NCBI GenBank assembly: GCA_003649205.1
Contig: QMRC01000002.1
Location: 84,770-148,769 of the forward strand
Source of the DNA: Thermoprotei archaeon
GTDB lineage: Archaea; Thermoproteota; Thermoprotei; Thermoproteales; B15-G16
DNA length: 64,000 bases
Reading direction: 5' to 3'
The position numbers and the translations under genes were made by a program. Under the pieces are notes generated by a model. It was not told the DNA's origin and did not search any database. It worked only from the letters and a program-made list of their open reading frames with translations. Within the stretch, counting starts at the first letter, position 1. Every line of letters begins with the position of its first letter. Below are positions 35,185 through 44,295 of the stretch, piece after piece.

Positions 35185-36363
35185 TTGGAGATATACCGCA
35201 AATTTAAGCAGAAGAGAAGAAAAATTGTAGAACAAATATATTTGGTATATTTGGGAAGCATAGGACATAGAGCAAAAGCTAATCCAAGTGGGTGTCTAGT
35301 TATGAAGAGCATAGACGAGATTAAAGATGCTAATTATAATTTCGATTTTAAGTACCAAAGAGTGATAGTACCCGAAGTTATTTCTATACATTCTAATTCA
35401 CCAAAGATACACTACTTCTCCTTTGGAGAATTCTTCTATGAAGACCTATTTCCATATACCAATTGCTGTATCAAAATATTCTTTGACTTTAAACCCAGAA
35501 AATACTTCATTGATTTACTTAATGAATATGGTGATGGAAAGTGCACAAAGTATTCAGACTCCGTATTTTTAAAAGGAATCGATACTAATTCGTTAAGTAC
35601 CATCTACAGGAAAAAAGCAGGTTTTGTAGACTTGTTTATGCTTACTAAAATTTCTCAAGATAGAATAGAACTTTATGTTAATAAGCATTACTATTCCTTA
35701 TTTAAGCTAAGAATAGAGAACGTTGTACCTCCCGGACTTCATCTGAGAGATATAACTTATTTGAAGTTGCTACTTAACGATTTCCTGACCTTACATGCAT
35801 CAGCTTTTGCTACAAGTGAAGACGAAGGTTATCTTGTGTTGGCTCCTCCAAATACAGGAAAATCCTTTGTAGTTACGAAATTAGCAGAGGACGGATTTAA
35901 GCTTCTTTCGGAAGATCTGTCTGTCGTAAATTTGCGGGATCTATGCATCCATGCTGTTCCGTACACAGCAACATTCTACCATGAAACATCAAAATTAAAA
36001 TACATAGCTCCATTAAGCTACTATATTCCGGTAAGGAGAAAGGTGTTAGGAGAACTCTTTAAAGGCAAAATAATCCCCAAGGCAAAGTTGAAGAAAATAT
36101 TCATTTTGGAGTACGGTCGACAACCAGTCTTCGATAGGGTTGATGAAGATAGCGCATTAGTAGAGATTTTGAATCTGACTAGAAATGAGTTTAACCTTAG
36201 ATCAAATTTGGTCATTAATGCTATCTTGTATCATCAAAAGCTTGATTTAGAATCGATTGAAAAAGAAAAATTTAGTAGATTAATTAAAAGGATTGATGTC
36301 ATCAAAATTAGAGCTAATTCTCCATATGAGTACTTGGATATAATAAAGAGGAAAGTAAGGTGA
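35185..36363 (+). CDS. HPr kinase/HprK-like P-loop protein
   Basis: A 392-residue protein from TTG 35185. The C-terminal half is HprK-like: LTLHASAFATSEDEG with a His before the P-loop, APPNTGKSFV (about 220-229) as Walker A, and FKLLSEDLSVVN as the acidic motif. The N-terminal half is unrelated to the bacterial HprK sensor domain. Stand-alone HprK-like kinases occur in peptide-modification and polysaccharide clusters; Thermoprotei have no PTS, so HPr is not the substrate. Together with the methyltransferases and the membrane protein downstream, a role in surface-glycan or peptide modification is possible. It is followed without a gap by the 36370 gene. Confidence 0.65.
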   Translation: MEIYRKFKQKRRKIVEQIYLVYLGSIGHRAKANPSGCLVMKSIDEIKDANYNFDFKYQRVIVPEVISIHSNSPKIHYFSFGEFFYEDLFPYTNCCIKIFFDFKPRKYFIDLLNEYGDGKCTKYSDSVFLKGIDTNSLSTIYRKKAGFVDLFMLTKISQDRIELYVNKHYYSLFKLRIENVVPPGLHLRDITYLKLLLNDFLTLHASAFATSEDEGYLVLAPPNTGKSFVVTKLAEDGFKLLSEDLSVVNLRDLCIHAVPYTATFYHETSKLKYIAPLSYYIPVRRKVLGELFKGKIIPKAKLKKIFILEYGRQPVFDRVDEDSALVEILNLTRNEFNLRSNLVINAILYHQKLDLESIEKEKFSRLIKRIDVIKIRANSPYEYLDIIKRKVR

Positions 36364-36369
36364 TTGACT

Positions 36370-39300
36370 ATGCAAGGATCTATACATGGTGACCTGATGG
36401 AAAAACTCATACTGATATGCATAGCTACAACTATTACATTTACTGTGGGATTTAAAGTTATTTTAAGTCCTGGTATCCCCATAATGGCTGAACAAGTAGA
36501 AGTCTACGACGAAGAGCACTTCCTAAAGGCTGCCCAAGTTTGGGATGATCAGATAGGTATAACATCAATTGCTGATGTACCGAAATACTATTTGTACCAC
36601 ATAATCTACTTCCTTTCTAAAGCCATGGGTTTTGAAGTGACAATAAAGCTTTTTCTGATCCTTGTTCATCCTGTAAGTTTCTTAACTAGCTACTACTTTT
36701 TAAAGAAAATTTTAATTGAGAAGAGCAAGATAACTACCCTAACTGTTTTTCTCCTCATATTAATTTCCTTAGTTTATACTTTCAATCCTTGGATAACTCA
36801 TCGATCTAGAAACTTAATATTACGGTGGCAGTACGCTCTATCGCCCCTGCTATTCTACTTGTGGATAAAAATTCTAGAAGATAAAAGATACCTTCGCTAC
36901 TCCTTCATATTTGCAGTACTCTTTTCACTAGTTGAAACTTCACGGTATATATCTAAGTTTCTCCTTCCAGCATTCCTTCTCACAATCTTTTATATCACCT
37001 TTAACAGAAAGGCAAAAATTGTTGTAAAAAGGTTATTAACGACAACAGCATTTCTTGGAAGCATGCTTCTGCCCGTGTATCTTCCACTACTACTTACAAG
37101 TCTTACCAGCCAACCAACAGTCATTCAAGCCTTTACTGTCAGTGACATATCTGGTGAAAGACCAATAAATGCGTTTGCATTATTCTTCACGAATTACCTT
37201 GGTTCTCATTACTCCAATCCTTACCCTCCATCTGACAAAAGACCGTTTCTGTTCCTTTCTATTACTATCCTAGCATTATCTTCCATAATCTTCATGAATT
37301 CAATAATTAGGAGGATGAGAGGGAACTCATGGATATTCATCAGTTTTCTGGTACTTACTCCAATAACTCTGTACTTATCAATGCTTAAAGAGGCTCCACT
37401 TTCAAACTACCTGATAAATCTGATGGTAGACTTTCCTCCTCTTGGAAGGTTGTTTAGACAAAGCTATCACAACGCTACGTTTCTACCCCTATACTACGAG
37501 GTGCTTCTCGCCTCTTTAATTGTGTTCATATATGAAAAAACGTATAGTAGTAAAGGCAAGAATAAAGTAGGACAAATTGTGCTGGGAATACTATGTTTTA
37601 TAATTCTATTTTCCGCATTGACCTCAAGCTGGCCCTTACTAACGGGTAATCTAAATGATTATTGGAATCCTACAACAATACCAAAAGACTACGTATATGT
37701 GAACAAATTAATTAAAGCTGAAAATCCCCTATTTCATGCTTTATGGATGCCTACCTTCGGGGGTAGAAAAGCTGTTTGGGTAAACGCTTCTTCCCCTTAT
37801 AATCGTCCGCCAACAGGTATATTTGACCTAAAATCCTCGTCTCTACCAACATATTTGTACACGGAACTCTACTTCTTCGATTACTATAATCCTATTGGTT
37901 GGAGACCATTTTACCGACCTTTAGACGGTTATAAAGGCCTTAAGTGGGGTAATATTTTCGGACCTTTAAATATCAAGTACTTAATTATCCACTATGATTT
38001 ATCATGGAACAAATATGAAGAAAAAATCAACTACACGAATTTGTATATAAAATCCATCGCTAATAAACTTAAAAGCGATCAAACCTTAAAAGTTATTTAT
38101 GAAGGAAAGTATTTAACTGTATTCCAAATACAGAATGTGTCTCAACGCATTTTCATTCCCAATACTACGAGCATAGTTGTAGGTGGTCTACCAGCCTATG
38201 CCTCTTTAGTAGATGTTATATATATTAATGAATTAAATGTTGGTGCTTCTGTAATTTTTCTAGATAGCTTAGATATAAAAAGTATTAGAGACTTTCATCA
38301 CATTCCTGACCACATTATCATAGTAGGTAATAGTTCTATAATACCTTTTATCTTAGCAAAGCTAGACAAGAAAATAGTAATACAACCTGCTGCTTTTGTT
38401 AAGAGGGTTGTGGCACCTGAAAAAGTGTGGAGTTATGGCTATTCCACGTCGAGTTACAGCTTTCAAAGTACTCTGAAAAAACTAGGTATTAACGAGTGGG
38501 CTTGGGACTTTGATTACGACTGTGGTCTAGTCTTCACATGGGCTAGATATAGTATTCCATCTAATCTCAAGCCCTCTAATAGAGATCTCATTAAGTCTTG
38601 GGAATTTAGTTCACAGGATGACTGTCTTCTGTGGATAGAGAATACATTATCTAAATCTAAACAGTTTAATGCATTACAGAAGCTAATTTGCATCGATGGT
38701 ATTCTCAAAGTTGAACTTTACAATTCTACTTGGGGTTGGAAGACTATTAACTCACCATTGATACCGGTTGATCCTCAGCATGTCTATCAATTTGTTGTTA
38801 AGATTCGTGGCGTTAACGCTCACAAGGTCCATATTAAGATTGCTGAGTTTGATTCCAGCAAGAAAATAATTGATGTTAAGTGTGTTAAGAATGTTGGTGA
38901 TGGTACTTTCGACTGGAAAGTGGTTATGCTTAATTACGTTCCTAGTAACACTAAGGTCCGCTATGTTCAACTTCAAATCTGGCATGGACATCTAACCGAT
39001 AAGCCTTTACCTAACATCATCATGATTGACTATGTTAAGGTTTACGATATCACTAAGTACAGTAAGCGAGTTACTCTTGATGTACCTTTCAATGTGCCTG
39101 GATCAGGTGAGTACAGGTTGCTTGTGCGTTATTTTGAGAATGAGAGAGGTGGTGCTATAAGGGTTTACCTTGATGGTAGGCTTGTTGCTGAGGTTAGAAC
39201 TGTTAGTCAGTTGAATAGGTTTGTGTGGAGAGATCTGGGTACGTTCAGGCTTGAGGCTGGTAGACATGTGCTTACGCTGGAGAATGTTGAGGGCTTTAAT

Positions 39301-40188
39301 GCTGTCAATGTGTTTGTTCTGATACCTGTTGAGGAATTTAACAAGATTGTTGAGGAGTTTGAGAAGCTCTTGGAGGGCAAAACCATTATCTATCTATTCG
39401 AAGCTGAGTCAGACATGTTTAAAGTGAAGGCTAGGACCGTTAAAGACGTTGATGCTAGTAACGGCGAGGTGTTGTACCTGGAGTCGGGTGGGTATGCTTG
39501 GCAGAGGTTTGAGATTGTTAGGAGTGGTTATTATGTGGTAGCTGTGAGGTTAAGTGGTAGTGCAAGGATTGTGATTGACAATAATAGCTTCACAGTATCT
39601 TCGAGTGGTCTTGGGTTCTGTTATCTAGGGCCTATATACCTTGAGAAGGGTGAGCATACTATTCGTGTGGAGGCTCTTGTCAAACCTCTGTACCTTGATG
39701 TTGTTTGGATCTACTCTGTTAAATCGCCTAACTCTAGGGTGACTGTAGAGGATTTATTCAAGGTGGAGGAGGAGCCTGCTAAGGTCATTCGCTATGAACG
39801 TATTGATCCAACGTTGTGGAGAGTAGAGGTGGTGGCGAGGAAGCCGTTTATGCTGGTCTTTGCCGAGGCTTATGATTCTCTTTGGGAGGCTAGGGTGTAT
39901 AAGGGTGGTAAACTTGTTGAGAAGGTAAGGTCTATCCCTGTGTACGGTGTTATTAATGGTTTCTGGATCAATGCTACTGGTAACCTAACTATTGTTATTC
40001 GTTATGTTCCTCAGGATTGGTTTGAGTTTGGGTTGAAGATCTCTGTAACGACGTTTGCTCTATGTGTCTTCTACCTTGTGTGGGATTGGAGGAGGGGTAG
40101 GGGTGATAGGTGGGCTGTGTTGTTGGGGGAGTGGGTTAGGTCTATGCCTAGGTGTTTTAAGGGTGGTGGTTTTCGTGGAGCTGCTTGA
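36370..40188 (+). CDS. Giant membrane protein, GT-C-like N-terminus and beta-sandwich C-terminus
   Basis: A 1,272-residue protein from ATG 36370; TTG 36364 would add two. Residues about 10-430 hold some 10-12 membrane segments. After the first comes an acidic loop (EQVEVYDEEHFLKAAQVWDD), as in GT-C or YfhO-like enzymes. The middle is an extracellular domain with several WxxF/Y motifs. Residues about 840-1200 contain two or three beta-sandwich, carbohydrate-binding-like modules (DVPFNVPGSGEYRLLVRYFE, GSARIVIDNNSFTVSSSGLG). One last membrane helix (ISVTTFALCVFYLVWDW) and a basic tail end it. Likely acts in surface polysaccharide or S-layer glycan assembly. Base composition changes within the gene near 38.7 kb. 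Confidence 0.65.
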   Translation: MQGSIHGDLMEKLILICIATTITFTVGFKVILSPGIPIMAEQVEVYDEEHFLKAAQVWDDQIGITSIADVPKYYLYHIIYFLSKAMGFEVTIKLFLILVHPVSFLTSYYFLKKILIEKSKITTLTVFLLILISLVYTFNPWITHRSRNLILRWQYALSPLLFYLWIKILEDKRYLRYSFIFAVLFSLVETSRYISKFLLPAFLLTIFYITFNRKAKIVVKRLLTTTAFLGSMLLPVYLPLLLTSLTSQPTVIQAFTVSDISGERPINAFALFFTNYLGSHYSNPYPPSDKRPFLFLSITILALSSIIFMNSIIRRMRGNSWIFISFLVLTPITLYLSMLKEAPLSNYLINLMVDFPPLGRLFRQSYHNATFLPLYYEVLLASLIVFIYEKTYSSKGKNKVGQIVLGILCFIILFSALTSSWPLLTGNLNDYWNPTTIPKDYVYVNKLIKAENPLFHALWMPTFGGRKAVWVNASSPYNRPPTGIFDLKSSSLPTYLYTELYFFDYYNPIGWRPFYRPLDGYKGLKWGNIFGPLNIKYLIIHYDLSWNKYEEKINYTNLYIKSIANKLKSDQTLKVIYEGKYLTVFQIQNVSQRIFIPNTTSIVVGGLPAYASLVDVIYINELNVGASVIFLDSLDIKSIRDFHHIPDHIIIVGNSSIIPFILAKLDKKIVIQPAAFVKRVVAPEKVWSYGYSTSSYSFQSTLKKLGINEWAWDFDYDCGLVFTWARYSIPSNLKPSNRDLIKSWEFSSQDDCLLWIENTLSKSKQFNALQKLICIDGILKVELYNSTWGWKTINSPLIPVDPQHVYQFVVKIRGVNAHKVHIKIAEFDSSKKIIDVKCVKNVGDGTFDWKVVMLNYVPSNTKVRYVQLQIWHGHLTDKPLPNIIMIDYVKVYDITKYSKRVTLDVPFNVPGSGEYRLLVRYFENERGGAIRVYLDGRLVAEVRTVSQLNRFVWRDLGTFRLEAGRHVLTLENVEGFNAVNVFVLIPVEEFNKIVEEFEKLLEGKTIIYLFEAESDMFKVKARTVKDVDASNGEVLYLESGGYAWQRFEIVRSGYYVVAVRLSGSARIVIDNNSFTVSSSGLGFCYLGPIYLEKGEHTIRVEALVKPLYLDVVWIYSVKSPNSRVTVEDLFKVEEEPAKVIRYERIDPTLWRVEVVARKPFMLVFAEAYDSLWEARVYKGGKLVEKVRSIPVYGVINGFWINATGNLTIVIRYVPQDWFEFGLKISVTTFALCVFYLVWDWRRGRGDRWAVLLGEWVRSMPRCFKGGGFRGAA

Positions 40189-40307
40189 GGTGTTTTGGTA
40201 GTTGGTCTGTGTTGTTGTGTTTGTTTGATGTGGTTGTGTCTTTGGTGTCTTGGTGTTGATGTTTTTGAGGTGTTGGTTTTCTTTGGGGTAGTTGGTTTCT
40301 TGGTCTT

Positions 40308-40502
40308 GTGGGGTTGGTGGGTTTTAGGTTGTTTATTGTTCATTTGTTGCTGGGGTTTGGTGATTTTTGTAGGTGGTGTCTTGATATTTCTGAGGCTATG
40401 GGGCTTTTTGGTTGGGGGTCTAGGGTTCCTCTTAGGGAGGGTCTTAAGCGGATAATTGAGTGGGTTAAGGTTAGGTTACGTGAGGAGGGTGTTTTGTCGT
40501 AG
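40308..40502 (+). pseudogene. C-terminal remnant of NAD-dependent epimerase/dehydratase
   Basis: The last 40 residues of this frame (GDFCRWCLDISEAMGLFGWG, then RVPLREGLKRIIEWVKVRLR) match the end of extended SDR sugar epimerases (GDvrrwclDIsrA-x-x-LLGW-P-x-x-x-L-x-E-G-L-x-x-T-I-E-W). The 5' 270 or so residues are missing. A relic of the nucleotide-sugar pathway next to the glycan block. Confidence 0.55.
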
Positions 40503-40581
40503 GCTGTAGGTTTGTTTGGGATTTTTCTTTTCTTGGTCGGTAGTGCTTAGATAACCTTCAGTGTAGGTGTAGTTCTGGGTT

Positions 40582-41373
40582 TTGGGAAGCTATATGGTTG
40601 GTATTGCTACTGAACAGGTTTTGGTTGTTCACTATGTGTTGTATAGGCTTGGTAGTTGTGTTCCTGTTACGAAGTTGCGTAAGGTCTTGTTCCTCTGTGA
40701 CTGTAACGTTGTTAAGAGGTTGGGTAGGAGGCCGTTCTTTACGTGGGTTAAGTACTTGTATGGTCCGTATTCGAGGGAGGTTGAGGCTGTTGTGGAGTAC
40801 TTAGTTGCTGAGGGTTGTGTGGTGCGTGAGGTGTAGATGGGTTTTAGAGGTAGGGTGTATGAGGTCTATACTGTGTAGATTAGCCCTGACTTGGGTTGTT
40901 TAGTGAATGTTGTTGGTAGTGATGTTGTTGGTGTGCTTGAGGAGGTGGTGTCTAGGTATCGTGATCAAGATGTTGATTCTCTCAAGGAGACTGTCTATAG
41001 GATTGATGAGGTTAGGGATGTGGGGCTTAATGAGGTTATTGTGATTATTCCGCCTGTGATCTGTGATAGGGAGGTGCTGGGGGTGGTTTATAAGTTCGTT
41101 AGGGTTGATCCTAGGGACTTTGATTACTGGTGTGCGGTTCTTCCTTTTGGTTTTGTGCCTGTGCCTAGTAATGTCGATCCTGAAGTCTATGTGACGCGAG
41201 TTCTTAGTAGACAGTTGGAGATCGAGAAGAGCTTGAGGGGGTTTGCTGAGAAGATGAGACAGAAGTACTCTAAGAGGACTCTTGAAGCTTTCTTAAGCTA
41301 TACTCCTTCTCCGGAGGAAGTTGATGAGTTAGCTGGTGAGGGTTCTTCCGAGGAGTATGAGTTACGTACTTGA
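40582..41373 (+). pseudogene. Panacea (DUF4065)-like gene with two in-frame TAG codons
   Basis: From GTG/ATG near 40582-40594 the frame encodes HYVLYRLGSCVPVTKLRKVL and TWVKYLYGPYSREVEAVVEY, a SocA/Panacea antitoxin-like fold. It then meets TAG at 40834. The same frame continues MGFRGRVYEVYTV, meets TAG at 40876, and goes on ISPDLGCLVN to a 160-residue helical and beta C-terminal part ending at 41373. No base shift is needed, only two A-to-T type changes (for example AGG and AAG to TAG). Recent nonsense mutation is the simplest reading; TAG readthrough is the alternative. In the family, Panacea proteins neutralise diverse toxins. Confidence 0.6.
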
Positions 41374-41698
41374 TACTAATGTATGTGTTTACTATACCTT
41401 ATACGTTCTCAAGCAGATGTTAGGGATTGGGAGAGTTAGTGATCTAGAGTTATGCTGCTTTAACTTTTTACAGAGTTTAGTGTTGCGAGGTAGGAGAGCA
41501 ATCGTGGGTTTGGTGTCGGTTATTGAGTGTGTTGATGTGTTTAAGGCTCTTGCGAGGTGATTTTGTGTCGATCATAGGGATCTATTCGAGGTATTTATGA
41601 TCTCTTTGCTTCCTCTTGTTGATGTCAGGACTATTACTCTGCAGGATTATCTACGTGCTCTTCAGGACTTTAGGGGGTCGTTCGGGTTTAAATCCTAG
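41357..41698 (+). pseudogene. PIN-like domain fragment with internal TGA
   Basis: ATG 41357, inside the end of the Panacea-like gene, starts MSYVLDTNVCVYYTLYVLKQ, the first strand and catalytic Asp of a PIN domain. VGLVSVIECVDVFKALAR carries the Glu of the second motif, then TGA at 41558. The same frame continues DHRDLFEVFMISLLPLVDVR and TLQDYLRALQDF to TAG at 41696. The third and fourth acidic motifs are not visible. An inactivated PIN toxin whose antitoxin may have been the Panacea-like gene. Confidence 0.55.
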
Positions 41699-42503
41699 GT
41701 GGGAGTTCCTAAATCATGCAAAGTTTCTTGTATTTTATCACGTATGTTTTTCGGGGAGAGTAATTTACCATGGGAAGTACTGTGGTTCAACAAATCTGAC
41801 TATAGCCGGACTCGCGTATAGGAGAGGTATAGGGGGTTCAAGAGGTATCGGGAACTATGAGGAATTTACTATATCCAATCCTAGACCTAGGCTCAACTTG
41901 GGTAGAGGAGATGTATTTTACCTGAGTGAGGTACTGAATCTCGTTACCCATAAGGCATCTCTCTATGTTAACCCTAACTATCTGAGGAAGTATCTATTGG
42001 ATCATCTAATGCGTATGGAATCTATTTTACATAACAGCCGTAGGATTATCTCAGGCACATCTCTAGGTGAGTTGTATGAAACGTGTGTGGATCTGCTGGT
42101 TGTCTATGACCAGACATATGCTCTTCTTGATGAAGTGCCTGGGAAGGGGCTCACAAGGGAGATAGAGGAGGAGCTAGCGAAAATGAAACCGCCTGTAAAT
42201 CCATTTGAACTGGAACTAATGATACCAATTGATAGGGATCAAGCGGAATTGCTGGCAAAGGACTTGGGGCTACAGTATGCAGCACTTCGAAAGATGATAA
42301 GGGAGTACATAGATGTTTTAGAAAGTGCATGTAGGTTGATTAAAGAGAGATACTTAGCGAAATTGGAGAGGGTAAGGGATTATTTCGATGTGAAGGAACG
42401 CAGTTTTATGGAATTCATAGAACGCAATAACACGCGCCACAGAAGGAGTCTCGAGAGGATAATAGGAACAGCCGCGAAGTTTGGGAAGCTAGGACAACTA
42501 TGA
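41616..42503 (+). CDS. Phospholipase D-like (HKD) protein, 5' end uncertain
   Basis: Up to 295 residues. The domain begins near residue 28 (RWEFLNHAKFLVFYHVCFSG). H-x-K with a downstream GKYCGSTNLTIAGL is the HKD-type PLD motif. The N-terminal strand expected before it overlaps the PIN remnant in another frame, so the 5' end may be truncated. The C-terminal two-thirds are helical (EIEEELAKMKPPVNPFELEL) and end in a coiled coil. Only one HKD motif is present, as in PLD-like nucleases that dimerise. Nuclease role inferred. Confidence 0.6.
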   Translation: MLMSGLLLCRIIYVLFRTLGGRSGLNPRWEFLNHAKFLVFYHVCFSGRVIYHGKYCGSTNLTIAGLAYRRGIGGSRGIGNYEEFTISNPRPRLNLGRGDVFYLSEVLNLVTHKASLYVNPNYLRKYLLDHLMRMESILHNSRRIISGTSLGELYETCVDLLVVYDQTYALLDEVPGKGLTREIEEELAKMKPPVNPFELELMIPIDRDQAELLAKDLGLQYAALRKMIREYIDVLESACRLIKERYLAKLERVRDYFDVKERSFMEFIERNNTRHRRSLERIIGTAAKFGKLGQL

Positions 42504-42905
42504 TGGAGGCTCTGGCAATGGAATGTCGCGGGTAATGATGTGTGCACTGGTGATGTTGAGGGCTTTCTTTCAGCTGTTGCTCTTCTTGGTCGGAACTAGT
42601 TTCAGGTATATGTAGTTCATGTAATAGTTCTCTTCAGCATAAGCATTTCACGCTAGAGGATCTAGAGGATGAACTTAGCCTCTAGCTGTGCTGTAAAGGA
42701 TTAGTGTGTCTTTCGGTGTAGGTTGGCCACTTCTTGAGTTTATCTTCCTTTACTGCATGAATTTACTCATCAATGGACGTGTCTAGGACGTATGGTTGTG
42801 TGCATGATTTCTGTTACTGAGCTTGCTTTGATGTAGGTATGTGCTGTAGCTTGATCTCTCAGGTTAGAAACTTTGAAGTAGTGGGATGGGTGATGCTGAT
42901 AATGT
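42504..42905. other. Gene-free stretch
   Basis: About 400 nt, G/T-rich, with no frame I can relate to a family. Confidence 0.35.
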
Positions 42906-43251
42906 ATGGCCGCTAGGGGTATTGTTTTTGAGCGTTGTATTGGTGAGTTGTTTACATGTCTTGGGTTTGAGGTTAAGCGTGTGAATTTCACTTTCACGTG
43001 CCCTATCCATGGTAGACTTCACGAAGTAGATCTCGTTGTTGCAGCAGTGGAGAAACCTCTCATAACTACTTGGTACGTACCTGGCAGTTGTTTTGCTGTG
43101 GAGTGTAAGGTAGGTCCTGTACCGGAGAGAGTTGTTGAAGAGCTATATCTTAACCAGTGATTTCTCAGCTTCGAGCGACTGCTTTGTGTGGATGGTTGCT
43201 TTACTCTCCATATGTTGTTAACCATAGTCTTACTGCTTCTTTGGTATGAGG
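42906..43251 (+). pseudogene. Mrr/PD-(D/E)XK restriction-like remnant with frameshift
   Basis: The first frame encodes GIVFERCIGELFTCLGFEVK, then GRLHEVDLVVAAVEK and CFAVECKVGPVPERVVEELY, the Glu ... Asp ... Glu-Cys-Lys arrangement of Mrr-like endonucleases. After 43145 the next frame supplies the continuation VISQLRATALCGWLLYSPYV and VNHSLTASLV. The protein is cut short and shifted, and probably inactive. Confidence 0.5.
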
Positions 43252-43475
43252 TAGGTCTTACTTAATCTACCTAATTTCTTCGCAGGTACACCTCATGTTG
43301 CTACCTCTCTTTTCCTCCTTGCGAACTTTTCCTCATTATGCTGTTTTCTTGGTTTAGTTATGTTGCTATCTTGTTGCTCTCGCTGAGTTAGTTTATGTTT
43401 CTCTCGTACGTTCTTCATATTCTTTTCTTGTTGTTGGGTTTGTTTTGTTGCTGCTTGTTGGTAGTTCTTTGTTAA

Positions 43476-44029
43476 GTGTATGTAGGAGTGTTTGTGTTTT
43501 TGGTTGTTCTGTGTGTTGTGTGTTTGTTTGATTGGTGGGATTTTGTTTTGAGACTTGGGGGTGATTTCTGTGCTGTTTTGGTTGTGTTGTTTCGTGTTCT
43601 TAGGAGGGGTGGTGTTGTGGTTTCTGATTTTGGTCTTGATCCTGGTGATGTAGAGCGATTGCTTGGTGTGGAGGTACGTGATAGGTGCGGGGATAAGATT
43701 TCCGTGTTTAGGTTACTTGGCTTGTGTTCTTGTCTTCGTCGTGGTGTTTTTTCCTCCAGTTCCTGATCTTGTGGTTAGGCTATCGAGTGAGAGTTATGTA
43801 GTGTTGGAGCATAAGATTGGGAGGTTGGATAAGGTGAAGGCGAAGTTTAGGCGTTTATTTGATAGTGGTGTGCTGAATCCTGCTGAGACTTTAGCTATTG
43901 CTAAGGTGGATACCCTAGTTGTTGGTTCTGGGGCTAGGTTTTTGTACATGGTGATACCATTTATCAGAAGGGTAATGTTGAGTTTAGGGCTGTGAGGATT
44001 AAGCTTTGGGATGTAGGGTTTGTGAGGTG
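43476..44029 (+). pseudogene. Frameshifted remnant of unidentified protein
   Basis: Three frames make one plausible protein: VVVSDFGLDPGDVERLLGVE (43476 frame), SSESYVVLEHKIGRLDKVKA and RRLFDSGVLNPAETLAIAKV (43663 frame), then DTIYQKGNVEFRAVRIKLWD (third frame, to TGA at 44027). At least two shifts. No family recognised, although VVLEHKIG could be part of a PD-(D/E)XK core. Confidence 0.4.
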
Positions 44030-44295
44030 TTGATTGGTGGGTTGAAGTCAATACTTCGAGTTAATTGTGATCTTGCTGTGGCTGTTGTGTTTTGTTATGT
44101 TTGAGGGTGGCTGTGTATGCATACTGTCATGATTCTAGCCTAGGTGTATTGTGAGGTAGGGATAAGCTCCTTGTCTTGGATTTATCGTGAATTTGTCAAA
44201 GGTGTTTAGGTGTTTTTCTAAGTGGATTCTTCATATTTAGCTGCTGTTGTTTGATCTCTATTGTCTGGTTATTGCTTGTTGTTTTTATCTCTATG

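Noticed and set aside
40195-40455. Very hydrophobic 86-residue plus-strand reading
   Set aside because: Made of Leu, Val, Gly, Trp and Cys as expected from G/T-rich DNA in any frame; the overlapping epimerase remnant explains the region better.
40834-40878. Pyrrolysine or another recoded residue at the two TAG codons
   Set aside because: No pyl genes or methylamine genes are in the window and the family has no known special residue there; kept only as an alternative in the finding.
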